Shown piece after piece: positions 35,601 through 47,229 of a stretch of 64,000 nucleotides of DNA (positions are counted from its first letter, which is position 1; each line of letters opens with the position of its first letter). A program made the position numbers and the translations under genes. Origin of the DNA: Globodera rostochiensis (lineage: Eukaryota; Nematoda; Chromadorea; Rhabditida; Heteroderidae). The notes under the pieces are model-generated. The model did not search any database. It had not been told where the DNA came from and saw nothing but the letters and a program-made list of their open reading frames with translations. The stretch is taken from the NCBI GenBank assembly GCA_018350325.1, contig JAEVLN010000006.1, positions 3,300,693 to 3,364,692 on the forward strand. Direction: 5' to 3'.

Positions 35601-38600
35601 GATCATCGCAGCAGTGCCGGAAGTGACCCTAAAATGTGAATAAGATGTATTTCCCCCTTCTTAAATTTTTATATACAAAAATGGAAATAAATTTTCGCAC
35701 CAAATTGCAAGTGTTCGATGATGGTTTTGCAGAAAAGTGCTAGCATAAAACACGCGAAGCACAATCACACGGTAAGCGATGATGCCGAAAAGAAGCGCAA
35801 GCACCAAAAAGATGAAAAACAAAACGGTAACGGCAGAGCCACAGAGTCGGCACGCTTTTTCCATGAAAGGAATGTAAGGCTCCTGAACTTGTTGAATTAT
35901 TGTAAATTGTTTATAGTGCAAACACCTCCTGTTTAGTGACTGGATTCAGCTTACTCATCTTCTTTCGACGAAACTGAAATTCTGGACGCATCATTTCCTA
36001 CAAAATTATATATTTTGTTAGTTAAAATTCCACTGAGCCACCACGCACTTCTTCAGGTTCAAAGCCCTGCACGTTCCACTTGTAAGCCAGTTCGGCATGG
36101 TAACGCTTCCATCCCTCAAGGAAAAGTGTGATCCAAATGGACATAATGGCAGCAAAAATGATTGTTGACCACTGTGAAAAAATAGTTCAGCAAAATAAAT
36201 AAATATTAAAAATTCTTACATTATCAATTACATAAGTGATCCGTGTGTACAAACAGGTCGCATTAACGGGAACCTAAATATTAAAAAAAAAATTAAATAA
36301 TATTCTTTGAAAGTACAAAATCGCATGAATCACAGATGGGACAGATCAGTTCATGGCCAATATTCCCTTCGCATATGTCGTTGCTAGAATTTAATATATA
36401 AAACAATTTCATTACTACCTACCTAACTTGCAAAATTTTAAACCTTTTTTAATAAAATTAAATTTCAAATCCATCAAAATTTTTTGAAAAAATGAATCCA
36501 TTTCTCAGCAGAGGTTTTAAAAGTCGCCAAAAATTTAAAGTGGCCCTTTTCTGCTTATTTCAGGGTAATGTATGCACTTAATACATGCCTCGGCGCATCT
36601 CTGGACACAGTAATCACCCCGTACAACATAAACAGAATGCCAAGCAACGAAATTGGCCACAAACATCGCGTGTAATAGCCCAACCAAGCAAAATAAAAGC
36701 CAATTTTGGTGCCAAAATAGTTTTGGATCAGATCAAGTGGCTGATACTTGAACACATTCTTCATCTTCACCCACGATTCGTACAGAAGTTGGCGATCACT
36801 GCACTTCTCAAAATCCACCCGCTTCGCTTTTTTGTTTAATTCCTTAATTATTAATTCATTTAAAGAATCAGCAACCATCAAAAGGTGATACGTCATGAAG
36901 CGGGAATGCTGCTGTGTATGTCCTGTTTCTGAGCAGTTTGTCGATGCCAAATCGTAGTTTGTTGATACTTTCTCCACGATCATACCGCGCTCTGATTAGC
37001 AGATCATGGACCATCCGAGCCCGATCTGCCCGTGAGAAAAATGTCTCCGGACTTTCATAGCCAACAAAACTGTTAAATCAAATCAATCATAGAAAATTTA
37101 TTAAATATGTAAAATAAAAAACATTCAAACGCTAAATTACCATTCAAAGTGTTGTGCAACAAACGGCTGACAAAAATATGTTTCGGGCTCAATCCGCTTC
37201 TTTACCCTTGGATCAAAATCGAGGAATTTAAGCCGCTTCAAACAAGCATTCACAAAACCATCGGTGAAGTTCCATTCCTTTTATTGTAAATATATAATCA
37301 TTAAAAAAATAAAAATCATCTTTGAAATTCCCGATACGAACATTAAAAAAACAGAGAAATATTCGGTAAAAACGAGAGTTCTAAAATAAATTTAGAAAAT
37401 CAAAAAAAAACTGGCGATAAAATAATTTGAGTATCCTTTTCACCTTTCTCACGTCATTCCTATGGACTGGCATTCGGACCATCATCAACTCGGCCTGACG
37501 CATTAGCACTTTGAATGGAGCGTGAATGAGCACAAATTTAATGTTTGGATTCTTAATGTTTCAATCTTCAAAAATTTAACATTGAAAATATCACAATTGC
37601 AGTGGCATTTGCATATTCAAGTTCAAGGCCAAGACCCAGCAAGCTTTCCTCGTACATTCGTCGCTAAATGGGAAATAATAAAATTAAAATTCTTAGTCTA
37701 CACACCTTAATCATTTCATAATCAATAATTTAATTTATTTTCTACCTATTTATAAAAACTTTTTGTGAGTGTAAATGCGGTGAACGTTGTGGTGACGAGT
37801 GGGAATTGGCATCCTCAACATCTTCATTGCTGTCCTCCTTGTCCTCGCTGTTGTTCAACTCTTTCTCCTCATAGACTAGCACAAAATCGATGAGGCGCTT
37901 ACCATCGGAAAAGTACGACGAGGGGATACTGTAGGCAGAACGCCAATTTAGTTGGAAAAAATTGAAATTCATTTAAATTATATTCTTTACTGAAATTTTG
38001 CGGGTTTTACACGCGCTGTTCCGTGGGACGTCTCTCCATTTTGCTCCAACTCAAATCTTTCTTTATTCATCTTCATAGGCTAAATGAATGCATTTATTCA
38101 TAATCTGCATGGGAAATAAGCTATCTCAATATTTAAACTTTTTAATGTTCATTGCTTTATTTTTTAAATAAACTGATTTCCAAATAATAAAGACACCTGA
38201 ATTTTGGGATTCATCTTGTTCAATTCGGCAAAAGTAACAGCGCCTTCATCTGAAATTATTACATTAATTTTTAAAATCTCTTATAATAATAAAATTCGGA
38301 AACAAAAAAAAAATAGTTAAATATATCTTAAAACTAAAAACAAAACTTTTGTGTCTTTGCACAAGAATGAATTGAGATTAAAAAGGTGAATAAACATCGG
38401 GGTTAAACGAATCGATTGCCCTCCAAAATTTGTCCTTGGTTGTGGAATGAAGAACCACCAAGATTTCTCAATAATACAAAAAGTTTCAACTAAATTCCTA
38501 AAAAATAAGATTTTGAAGCTATGTATATGTGAATTTTTAAAAAAGATTATCGTAAATTAATCAAATAACTCTTCGGCTGAGAGGGAGAAATAGAATAATT

Positions 38601-38933
38601 ACGTTTAATTGCTTAGTTTTTTCAAAAATATTTCTTGAAGCAGCTTTTATTAGATTTATTATAGTTATTAATGGGATTTAAAAATATTTAATGCTCATTT
38701 GTGTGAGTCACTAAAGCTATATCAATTAAAAAATTAAAAGATGGTAGATTGGTTGCTTTTGATTGAGATAGTGAAGAGGTTGAAATTCTAAAAACGATTC
38801 TTTTTTTAATCTGATTTTAATCTTCTAAAGATTATATAATCTTACCGAGGCTCCGTGTCTCTAAAATATCCTCTGTTTCATCAAAATCCAAAGCATGGAG
38901 TCTTTCCAGCCTGACACGCTTCGGATTACTCAT
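32629..38933 (-). CDS. Anoctamin (TMEM16), calcium-activated channel or lipid scramblase
   Basis: A long exon chain runs from ATG 38933 to TAA 32629. The N-terminal dimerisation region carries [20 protein letters not shown] (about 37.9 kb). The first helix is in [18 protein letters not shown] (about 36.7 kb). Further hallmarks are [11 protein letters not shown] (about 35.37 kb), [11 protein letters not shown] (about 35.22 kb), [19 protein letters not shown] (about 34.55 kb) and [18 protein letters not shown] (about 34.2 kb). All six acidic/Asn positions that bind calcium in known anoctamins appear present: N and E in [13 protein letters not shown], both E in FDEYLEMVI, and E and D in [10 protein letters not shown] calcium-gated protein is therefore likely; channel versus scramblase cannot be told by eye. 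The C-terminal exons (32976-33225 and 32629-32771) are polar tail. Exon edges are approximate. Confidence 0.92.
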
Positions 38934-40174
38934 GCGTCAATTTTTAAAATATTGTTGATCCTTAATGGATAAAAAAGGAAAATTTTCAAATTGAAAATTT
39001 TCAAAATTATAAATGATCCATCTTTTAAATTTAACAAAAAAAGCAAATTGAGCCTTTTAAATTTAACAAAAAATACAACTCAAAATAGAGAGCACTCTCG
39101 CAATCGATGGGAAAGCGATTATTTGAGGAGAATAGTGAAGAATAAATCGATGGATTGTAACCATTCATTCATATGCGGACGGTGGGAGGGAGGGAAGCGA
39201 AGAAAAGGGCGGCAGTTTGTTAAAGTTAGGTAGTTGAACGTAAAAACAAAATTAGGTATTCTCACTTTCATTTAGGCGGAAAATTTTAATTTTTTCATAA
39301 AAAATTAATTCTTTATTAAGGACGAAGAAATTTTGGGAAAATATCGGTCATACGGTCCACACCAGGGGTGCTCATGGATACAAATTTTTAAATCCGTGTC
39401 TGGACTCCGGATATATCCGCGGCCTTTGTATCCGTATCCGTTTGTATCCATCTCATTTTTCGAAATTCATATCCGTATCCAATCCGCAATTTCCGCTCAG
39501 AAAATTTTTCCAATTTTTAAACCAAAAATTAAGAATTTTTTTCTATCAGTGCATTAAAAATAGTCATTTTTGAAGCTTTTTAGTAATGAGAGGTCCGGCG
39601 GCGCCGATAGACGCCGCCGGGAAATGTTTTTTTGTAGATTTGACAATTTTTGTTAAGAGAAAAAAGATTTTGTTGTCAATTTTCCCAAAAAAGCCACAAG
39701 GATCTCAAACGACCACAAAAATCCGCAAATCCGCATTTCAAAAAAAAATCCTCAGTGTCCATTTTACAATTTTTTCCTTAGTTTTCAAAATTTTAAACCA
39801 GTTCTTAAATTCTCAATTTTTATTTTCTAGCGACAATCGTAATTTTAAAGCCTATATGAGTGATTTTTCCCATTTTTTAATCAGTGGACAACTGAGTCCC
39901 CACTTAAAAAGACACTTCAGTCCCGGGTCTGTAACTCTTCAGGGAATGGTTGCCCAACCAAAATTTTTTCGGATTCTTACTTTGCAGACCGAAAGGAGTC
40001 AATTGATATATATTTCGTTCGGTGAAAGAAATATTTTCCATGGAAATATTTACAATTGGAACGAACTGCATTGGGCAAACAAGTAACGGCGTCGTAGTCT
40101 TTGATGAAAAAAATAGAAATATATATAAAATAGGACAATAAAAAATCAAGATTTATATAAATTGTTTAACAAAA
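38934..40174. other. Gene-free; anoctamin upstream region and a partial MITE
   Basis: About 38934-39250 is the presumed promoter side of the anoctamin. From 39363 a CAGGGGTGCTCATGG end begins, followed by TATCCG words and a GC hairpin module at about 39596-39621, then AATCCGCA words. A matching right end was not found, so the element looks truncated. Confidence 0.5.
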
Positions 40175-41511
40175 TCATGGCACTTGGCCACCACAAGTCA
40201 ATGTTTCTGTGCTGGGACATCCAGTGCAAGACACATATTTGACACTGAACGTATCGCCAATTTGATGTGAGCACTTCGTTGTGAGGGGGACGGCTAAACA
40301 GCCTTTGGTGTTTGCACTGGTGCCTTCCACGAGCGCTTGTATAGTACAACCTCAAAAATATTTGATATTTCACAGAATTTGTAATTTGGGAATTTTGGGA
40401 TTTGTCATTCTTTCTGTTTGTACAATTACTACCGAGTAGTAAGTAATGAGATAGACGAATTCTCAATTTTAATTGAAAATCAAAAAACCTAAGCTGATTT
40501 AAATTAGTTGGTGAACACACGCAGCACTTACCATCAGTGGTTGAGCAAGTTGTCGGGCATTGTGTTGTTAGTCGTACCAAAATATTTCCATTGTTAACAC
40601 CAAAAGGCGTATAGCAGATGTTGTTGGTATCACAAACGCATGGATTTGCGCACTGCGCATTCTGTTGAACATCAAACACGGCCGTGCCTCGCGGCAAATA
40701 TTCCGCGTTCGTACCTCCAGGGCATGAAGTCACCGGACACGCGGACTTTGTTGGTGCCGCAATTCCGCGCTGAGTACGGTCAAAGATCAGCGTTGCAGCG
40801 CATGCTTTGCACGCTGAAATGCTCGCAAAACTTTAAATACAGTTTCATCATATAATAATGAATTTTAGATGTAAGATATCTCAAAATGGTTTTAAATTTT
40901 GTTACTATGTCATACTCAATTTTTTCAATAGAAAAAAACATACATGTTGTGGTTGTGGTGGTTGTTGTAGTTGTTGTAGTCGTGGATGTCGTTGTAGTTG
41001 GTTTCGTGGTTGTCGTTGTAGTTGGTTTCGTGGTTGTCGTTGTAGTTGGTTTTGTGGTTGTCGTTGTAGTTGGTTTTGTGGTTGTCGTTGTAGTTGGTTT
41101 TGTGGTTGTCGTCGTAGTTGGTTTCGTGGTTGTCGTTGTAGTTGGTTTCGTGGTTGTCGTCGTAGTTGGTTTCGTGGTTGTCGTCGTAGTTGGTTTCGTG
41201 GTTGTCGTTGTAGTTGGTTTCGTGGTTGTCGTTGTAGTTGGTTTTGTGGTTGTCGTTGTAGTTGGTTTTGTGGTTGTCGTTGTAGTTGGTATCGTGGATA
41301 TTGTTGTTAGGGTTGTAGTTGGTATCGAAGTTGCCGTTGTCATACTCGGTGTAGTTGTCTTTGATGTTGTTGCTGCCGATGTACTAGTTGTTGCTCCGGG
41401 TGGTGAACCTGTGCGCATACAACCATTGACATGTTGTTGCAACATGGAAAGGTAAGCAGCCATAAATCCCACACAGAGCAGAAGCGACGTAAACGATGAA
41501 AAAATGAGCAT
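40175..41511 (-). CDS. Secreted or anchored protein with Thr-rich stalk and Cys-rich domain
   Basis: Three exons (40944-41511, 40532-40813, 40175-40350) join in phase to 341 residues. The N-terminus has a hydrophobic leader (SSFTSLLLCVGFMAAYL). Residues about 50-185 are a mucin-like Thr stretch with twelve TTTTTTKP octads, expected to be O-glycosylated. A Cys-rich region follows (SCKACAATL, PVTSCPGG, CANPCVCDTNNIC, CPTTCST, GCTIQA, CSHQIG, SCTGCPS) and ends with CGGQVP. The layout of a Thr-rich run followed by CxxC and spaced Cys is common in nematode surface or cuticle-associated proteins with C6/DUF281-like domains; the match to either domain is tentative. No enzyme motif is seen. Confidence 0.8.
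40985..41295 (-). repeat. Coding tandem array, 24-nt unit (TTTTTTKP), twelve copies
   Basis: On the plus strand the unit reads GTTGTAGTTGGTTTCGTG plus six bases. Copies differ almost only at third positions (TTC/TTT, GTT/GTC), so the peptide is kept while codons drift. Confidence 0.93.
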
Positions 41512-42370
41512 TTTTGTAGATATTCAAATCGGAAAGTAAAATTATTAGGACTTAAAGCATTAAATTAAAAAATTTCTGAAATCACTTCTAGAGCATTAAC
41601 TGTCATCTAACTGACAAAAATTATATTTTAGAAAGATAAGGTTTCTTCTTTATATTTTTACCGCCGTATCTTTTCTTATAAACAGTTGTTCAATGACCTG
41701 GAAAACGCAGGTGAAGCTTATATGAACATTAAATCCAATCAACAACTTCATCCGGATAAAACCGCTTTTAGCGGTGAGTGTGGTATCTCGAAATAATTTC
41801 CAATTTTCCTGAACGCATTATCACGACTTGTTTATTAAAAGTGTATATGCATTAATAAGTATGTTTGTAAAATAAAAATGGTTCCTGTAAATAATATGCG
41901 CCAAAATGAATATTTAAAACCTTAAAAATAAATAATCAAAAAGAGCCTCCAGATGCTTTAGTAATTTTAAAATGTAATATTAATTTGCTACCAACCATTT
42001 TTTACACTATTGCATAATTCTGCAAAAAGTCTGAAAGTTTTGTATTTTTAATTAAAATCCGATATGCGCTGAACCCATTCGAAATCTGAGCTGAACAGTC
42101 TGATCAACTGTGACATCCTAGCATCAGTTATTCTTTATAAAAGCAAATTTGGCGGCATAAAAAGAAAATGAAATTTTTAATAGTTTTTATAACTATTTGT
42201 TATAAATATATTGAAAAGAAAAAATTTGAAATCCGGATTTCAGATTTTCCGGACATTTGCTTACATTTTGATTTGTTGTTTATTTCTTTTAGAATTTATT
42301 TTAAAATAAATTTAGTGATGATTGTCCGGCTGCAGAACATGCGGTATATAATTAAGTTGCCGGCCTTACG
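41512..42370. other. Intergenic, no gene seen
   Basis: AT-rich; the first part is the likely promoter of the Thr-rich gene. Nothing else recognised. Confidence 0.45.
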
Positions 42371-42377
42371 GAGCACC

Positions 42378-42862
42378 ACGATTCGGCGCGCACGATTCGG
42401 CACGCACGATTCGGCGCGCACGATTCGGCGCGCACGATTCGGCGCGCACGATTCGGCGCGGCACGATTCGGCGCCGACAAGTTTTTCGTTATAACTTAGT
42501 TCAAAGTCAACTAAACCAAACATACTTGGTATCATTCGAAAGCTCTTAGTATGCTGAACCTTTGATCAAGCTAAAGCTAACCGATTCGACTTAAATAAAG
42601 TTATGGCACCATAACTAAAAGTTGGCACGAAAAACAGAAATTTTCTAAGATTTTAAGCTATAACTTTTTTTTGGAAAGACAAATCGGTAGCTTTAGCTTG
42701 ATCAAAGGTTCAGCATACTAAGAGCTTTCGAATGATACCAAGTATGTTTGGTTTAGTTGACTTTGAAATAAGTTATAACGAAAAACTTGTCGGCGCCGAA
42801 TCGTGCCGCGCTGAAACGTGTGCGCCGAATCGTGCGCGCCGAATCGAGGTGTACCGCGGCCT
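42378..42862. repeat. Large foldback: 123-bp inverted arms flanked by GATTCGGCGCG word arrays
   Basis: Arms 42457-42579 and 42688-42810 are reverse complements with a single visible mismatch, separated by 108 bp. Outside the left arm sit about six more copies of a 14-bp word (CACGATTCGGCGCG); outside the right arm, about three complementary copies. It can fold into a long hairpin. No target duplication was identified. Confidence 0.88.
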
Positions 42863-42894
42863 TAGTAACGGACGGACCATTTGAACGGTTACCC

Positions 42895-43375
42895 AACATT
42901 TGCGGCCCGGACATTTGCGGCCCGGACATTTGCGGCCCGGACTTTTGCGGCCCGGACTTTTGCGGCCCGGACTTTTGCGGCCCGGACTTTTGCGGCCCGG
43001 ACTTTTGCGGCTACAGCGAAAATCGGACATTTGCGGCTAGACACTTGCGTCCGGACATTTGCGCCCCGGACATTTGCGGCCAAAATGTGAAGAGATTTTA
43101 TATCCCTTTTTCGGACATTTGCGGTCCGACTTTTGCGGCCCCAGCCAAAATAAGACATTTGCGGCTCGACATTTCGCCATTTTGGGAGCATGAAAGCCGG
43201 GATCGGGATTTCGACGGTTCAAAAACCGGGATCGGGATTAACAGGACTTTTCAACCGGTCATTTTTCAAAATTCCGGTCTCTATGATTTGGTTATTTAAA
43301 AATAATTGGCGAAATGTCGAGCCGCAAATGTCTTATTTTGGCTGGGGCCGCAAAAGTCGGGCCGCAAATGTCGTA
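42895..43375. repeat. Second foldback: 15-bp tandem array plus perfect 54-bp inverted repeat
   Basis: About eight copies of a 15-bp word (CGGCCCGGACTTTTG or CGGCCCGGACATTTG) lie at about 42898-43013. Perfect inverted arms of 54 bp lie at 43126-43179 and 43307-43360. The 127-bp spacer carries CCGGGATCGGGAT words related to those at 46.7 kb, suggesting one element inside another. Matching edges CCATTTGAAC (about 42878 and 43379) may bound the unit. Confidence 0.85.
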
Positions 43376-43738
43376 CAGCCATTTGAACCATTTCAATTTA
43401 CAAAATGCGTTTTGAATCCGTTGGATATCACCGTAAAAGGAACAAAAATAAATAAAGCCCCGTGATGGCCTTGGGTTATGAATTATATATAAAATGTTTA
43501 TAGTTAACTTCTAAATTTTAATAATTAAAAAGAAAAGATTTTTTTACGGGGTTTCGGGGTTTAGATTTCTGATCATTCAAGATGCGATATGCGTAACTTC
43601 CGAAATTGCCAAATAAAGAAATTGCAGTCGGCTCAAGTAAACAAGAAATTTTAATTTTGAATTTAGAATTTTATTCTAGTTTTTCTGGCCTTTCTGTGAT
43701 TGAAACCTGCACTAATAATTTGTTTTGGATATATTACA

Positions 43739-44041
43739 TTATGTAATTGGCGTTGTCGGCTTCAATTTGATGTTCTTTAACTCGTTTATGACAGCGACAC
43801 GATCTCCGTCACCCTTTGGCAAAATATCGACAATCAATCCTTTCTTTTCAAGTCGCGCAACATTCTCTTTATCTGCTAAATTCCCAATTTTGAATGGTGG
43901 TTGAAATTCTGAAAATTCATAATTTAAACTTTTTATTAATTTTAAATAAATTTTAATATAAGAACCGTTTGGAATAATAGAATTTTCCTTTCCACGAGTT
44001 TTCCCACTTTTATTTGGGTGTTTCCGAATGAGTGACGTCAA
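43739..44041 (-). CDS. Short unrecognised coding exon(s)
   Basis: A 100-codon frame is open through 43739. It probably contains an intron: an acceptor precedes EFQPPFKIGNLADKENVARL at about 43910, and a donor may follow SIIPNG at about 43965. The second part (KKGLIVDILPKGDGDRVAVI) has a normal, globular-looking composition. An acceptor-like TTTAAG just upstream of 44041 suggests a further 5' exon that I could not find. It may be a small gene or the tail of a larger one. No family recognised. Confidence 0.4.
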   Translation of the reverse strand: MTSLIRKHPNKSGKTRGKENSIIPNGSYIKIYLKLIKSLNYEFSEFQPPFKIGNLADKENVARLEKKGLIVDILPKGDGDRVAVINELKNIKLKPTTPIT

Positions 44042-45595
44042 TTCGCCTTAAACAAATATTTTTTTAGTTTTTAAACAAAGTTCATTTAAAACTGCTTAAG
44101 CAAAAGAAAGTATGAATTTTCTATTTAATATAAAAGATATTTAAATTTTAAATATATGATAAAAGACATATTTATTTACTCTCAAAACTATTATGCTTCA
44201 AAACATTTCTATTGAGTGTAGCAGGACGCGCTATTGCCGCAATGGTTTGAAATAGAACAAATGCAAAATATAATGCATTGTAAACATACATTTCGACCTG
44301 TACTATATACATTTACTATAAACTAAACACATTATTTTGTTATTACTATTATTTAAAAAAAAACCCTTTTATGAATGAATACATAAATATTAATATAAAA
44401 AATTACTTTAGAATATTGCCAACATTTTATAGTCTTTTATGAAAGAAATTGATTTTTGAGTTGGAAAACATATCCGGACATCGTCAACGCACTGTTATTG
44501 AATAATTAATTGTATACAAAATTTGGCTTTTCAATCTTTAGGAAAATTTATAAGAAAAATGAAATTTTTGCGTTTATTTGGGGAAGGACATAGGTGTTTT
44601 AGATTGAGAATCTTTTAAAGCAATTTATCAGTTTTTACTAGGGCCCGGTCGAGACGAGGTCTCGTCTCGAGATCTCGAAAAATCTCGACGAGATATCTCG
44701 AGAAATCTCGTCTCGACATCTCGTCTCGAATAAAACGGAATTTTTAAGCAATTTCTCCACTGATTCAAAAAAATAGCAATGCGGCAGACAGCATATGGTC
44801 AGACATATCCCCTCACCATTGAATTTTCTTTTGATTTTCAAAACCTTGGAACACAGGCTAACTCTTATATTTCGTGACTCAAAATTTTCTCGGCGGCGCC
44901 TATCGGCACCGCCGACCCTCCTCCCTCCAGAAGAAAACAGAAGTCTCAAAAAACTATTTAATTTTTTCACTAAAGTTGCTCCCCATTCTCACAATTGTCT
45001 CCGACCCTCGACATGACCAATCCCGTCCTCCCCGATTTTCCCGCCCCCAAGGAGTCGGGAGCAAACCTATTTTGAACCTAAATTAAAAAATTTTGGTAAA
45101 AGTCTCGGATTTTTGTGAGTCAATTCTCGAGTCCGGGGGCAACTCTTGGTAAAGTTAGGTCTCGAGCATCACTAGCAAGTGATGAACACTTTGTCCAATG
45201 AATCATCGATTAAAATTTCAAAGTGAATTTCACTCGGAAAATTTTTAATTTGGAACAGTCTAAGAACAGTTTACTCTGTTCTGTTCCTGTTCTGTTCTCT
45301 AGGTCGGAACAGAACAGGAATAGAACAGAAAGGCTGTTCAAAATTTAGACACCCTTTTCAAGTAAATAAATGCATTTTATTTTTACTTGCGACCAAGGCA
45401 ATTTATATTTTGCAATGCCAACATGTCACGCATTTTGTGCCAGTTTCGCACGCTGTCGGGAGTTTGTCACACTTTAACGCAAAAATCAATTATTATTTTT
45501 TTAATGTTTTAGTTTTACCCCTGGGCCTGCTTCAATAATTTTGCAGGAAGATTCGATGAAAGATTACAAAGAAAATTCTATCATGTGCGTTCTGT
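44042..45595. other. Gene-free, repeats
   Basis: 44.05-44.6 kb is AT-rich without features. An element with TCGAGA words occupies about 44639-45174 (separate entry). GAACAG/CTGTTC words in both orientations lie at about 45256-45340. From about 45352 the sequence matches 50410-50510 (duplication). Confidence 0.5.
44639..45174. mobile_element. Probable decayed hAT-type MITE with TCTCGA word arrays
   Basis: The left edge TAGGGCCCGGTCGAGAC and the complement of the right edge TAGTGATGCTCGAGAC resemble each other. GTCTCGAGA words crowd the left end (44650-44730), and a hairpin module lies at about 44890-44915. No clear target duplication remains. Confidence 0.5.
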
Positions 45596-46631
45596 TTAAT
45601 GAATTTTTGCAATCATCCAGTTATCACCACCACATTTGCAGCTGAATATAGCTTTCTCAACCTAAAAACAATTAAATTAAAAAAATTCTTTAAAATTTTG
45701 CACCTCTTTACTGTAAGATACTGTTTTAGCTGCAAAATCTCGCATTGCTCCACAGTCGGCGGTTACATTGTCGTAAAAGATTTTTAGAGCAAAATTCCCA
45801 CCTTCGTTTCTTAAAAAATAATTAAATAATTAAATCAAATATATTTTTGTTTAAATACATAGGTAGTATAGCGTATTCGCCGAATGATGCAAGTTTAACG
45901 CGAAGAAATGTTTCAAGTATGTTGAGCTAAAATTATATAACAATTAATGGATCAATTTTTTACAATTTAATTTAATAGTTTATAGAGCTTAATTTATGTT
46001 ACTTTTGTGATCAAAGCCAGATAATCGGCTTGAAGTGTTTGCTCATTGTAAGATTGGATGGTCACCGCAACAACATAAGCCGTGTTACATGAAATTTTTG
46101 GCGGAGCAAAGGATGAAGGTACCATTGTTGTTGTGAAACTTGATGCCGCAATCATTTCCTTTTGATTAAGTCATTAGTAAATTTAATTGTCAGACACACA
46201 ATTAATGTTTGTTTATTAAGTCATTAATTAGGGTTTAAACGTTTAGACAAACCTTATTAAACAAATAAATATATTTTGTTGATTTAAGCATAATATTTTG
46301 AAATTTGATTAAAATTAAACCATTGTATCGTTGACAACCCGGTCTTCTTCTTTGTATCTTTTTTCAGTTTGTGCTTTAACCGATGCGCTAAGTATTATTT
46401 AAATTAAATAATTAATTTGAAATTATCACAATAATTTTTCGCCATAAAGAGCAATTTGGGGGTCTTGCATCGGCACGGCCGGTATTGGCGGTTGTAACTG
46501 TGATGATTGGCAAGCAAAAATCGGCATCTATTTAAAATATTCATTATATTTAGCTACATTTTTAAATTCTTACGTACATTTCGCATTACGAGAGTTGCAA
46601 TAAGAAGTGGTAAATCAGTAATTTTAGACAT
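45596..46631 (-). CDS. Small probable secreted protein, unrecognised
   Basis: A chain of about seven exons can be read from ATG 46631 to TAA 45596: MSKITDLPLLIATLVM, then MPIFACQSSQLQPPIPAVP, SVKAQTEKRYKEEDRVVND, MIAASSFTTTMVPSSFAPP with ISCNTAYVVAVTIQSYNEQ, a short exon with RVKLASFGEYAIL, FALKIFYDNVTADCGAMRDF, and the end VEKAIFSCKCGGDNWM. There is no domain I recognise. The ending with paired Cys (CKC) resembles the ending of the gene at 48438-49053 (CKC, then a Trp), so the two may be distant paralogues. Either of two ATGs could be the start; splice sites are mostly weak, so the model is provisional. Confidence 0.45.
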
Positions 46632-46679
46632 TTAATAAAAAAATCATTCAAAGGTCAGTGATTTAAAATAACTATACGG

Positions 46680-47222
46680 GACCGGAATTGACCGGGACCG
46701 TGAAAGTCGGGATTGGGACGAGCATTTTGAACCGGGATCGGAAAAAATCGGTACTGACAATGAGGTGAATTTTTTTTTGTAATGGTCAATAGTGAAACAA
46801 AAAATATTTATTTATGTCTTATACAAAAAATATCTTCCTTTTTGTATTCAATTTCAATTGCATCATCATCATTCTTTTGCGAGTTCTGCTTCACTTCTAG
46901 AAGGGGGGTCGGCGGTGCCGATAGGCGCCGCCGAGAAAATTTGGAAATTTTCGATCCAATTTGTTAAGAATTCCAACCGCAGGAATCGGTTTTTAGGGGT
47001 GCTTTCGTGTTTTTTTTTCGTGAAATCGTCATTAACGAAACTGTTACGAACAAAACAATATTTTTTCCAATTAACGAAACGAAACAAAACTGAAAAAATT
47101 CTACGAAACAAAAGGAAACACGAAACAAACCAGTTTCGCCAATCTCTGACCGGGACCGGGATTCCAAAAACCGAGAATTTACCGACCGTTTCCGGTCGGT
47201 ATCCCGGTCCCGGCCAATTCTA
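46680..47222. mobile_element. MITE-like element with CCGGGACCG words in opposite orientation
   Basis: The left part (about 46680-46752) carries GGGACCGG and CCGGGATCGG words. The right part (about 47148-47216) carries CCGGGACCGGG and complementary CCCGGTCCCGG words. The outermost GAATTGACCGGGACCG (left) matches the complement of the right edge GGCCAATTC region with one change. A hairpin module lies at 46910-46933. No coding capacity or clean target duplication. Confidence 0.6.
46910..46933. repeat. Representative GC hairpin module (type A)
   Basis: Arms CGGCGGTGCC and GGCGCCGCCG pair around the loop GATA with one G-T pair. It is preceded by a TTTTGCGAGTTCTGCTT-like stretch and followed by GAGAAAATTTGG and CAATTTGTTAAGAA. 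The same arrangement occurs at about 50706-50730, 54633-54656, 59949-59973 and 63275-63300. Confidence 0.9.
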
Positions 47223-47229
47223 ATTTTAA

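Noticed and set aside
40886..41455. Plus-strand ORFs of VVVVVVGF or CRCSWFRG repeats
   Set aside because: They are shadows of the Thr-rich array on the minus strand, which joins to a Cys-rich domain in frame and starts with a leader peptide.
42378..43013. CRISPR-like array
   Set aside because: Words are 14-15 bp, directly abutting without unique spacers, and occur in inverted pairs in a eukaryotic genome.
42773..43191. ORFs of RTFAA or GRKSP repeats
   Set aside because: They are translations of 14-15 bp tandem words in the foldback elements; different frames give different repeats and no exon context exists.
44639..45174. An 8-bp target duplication for the TCTCGA element
   Set aside because: GTTTTTAC on the left and GCAAGTGA on the right do not match, so I did not claim a clean hAT insertion.
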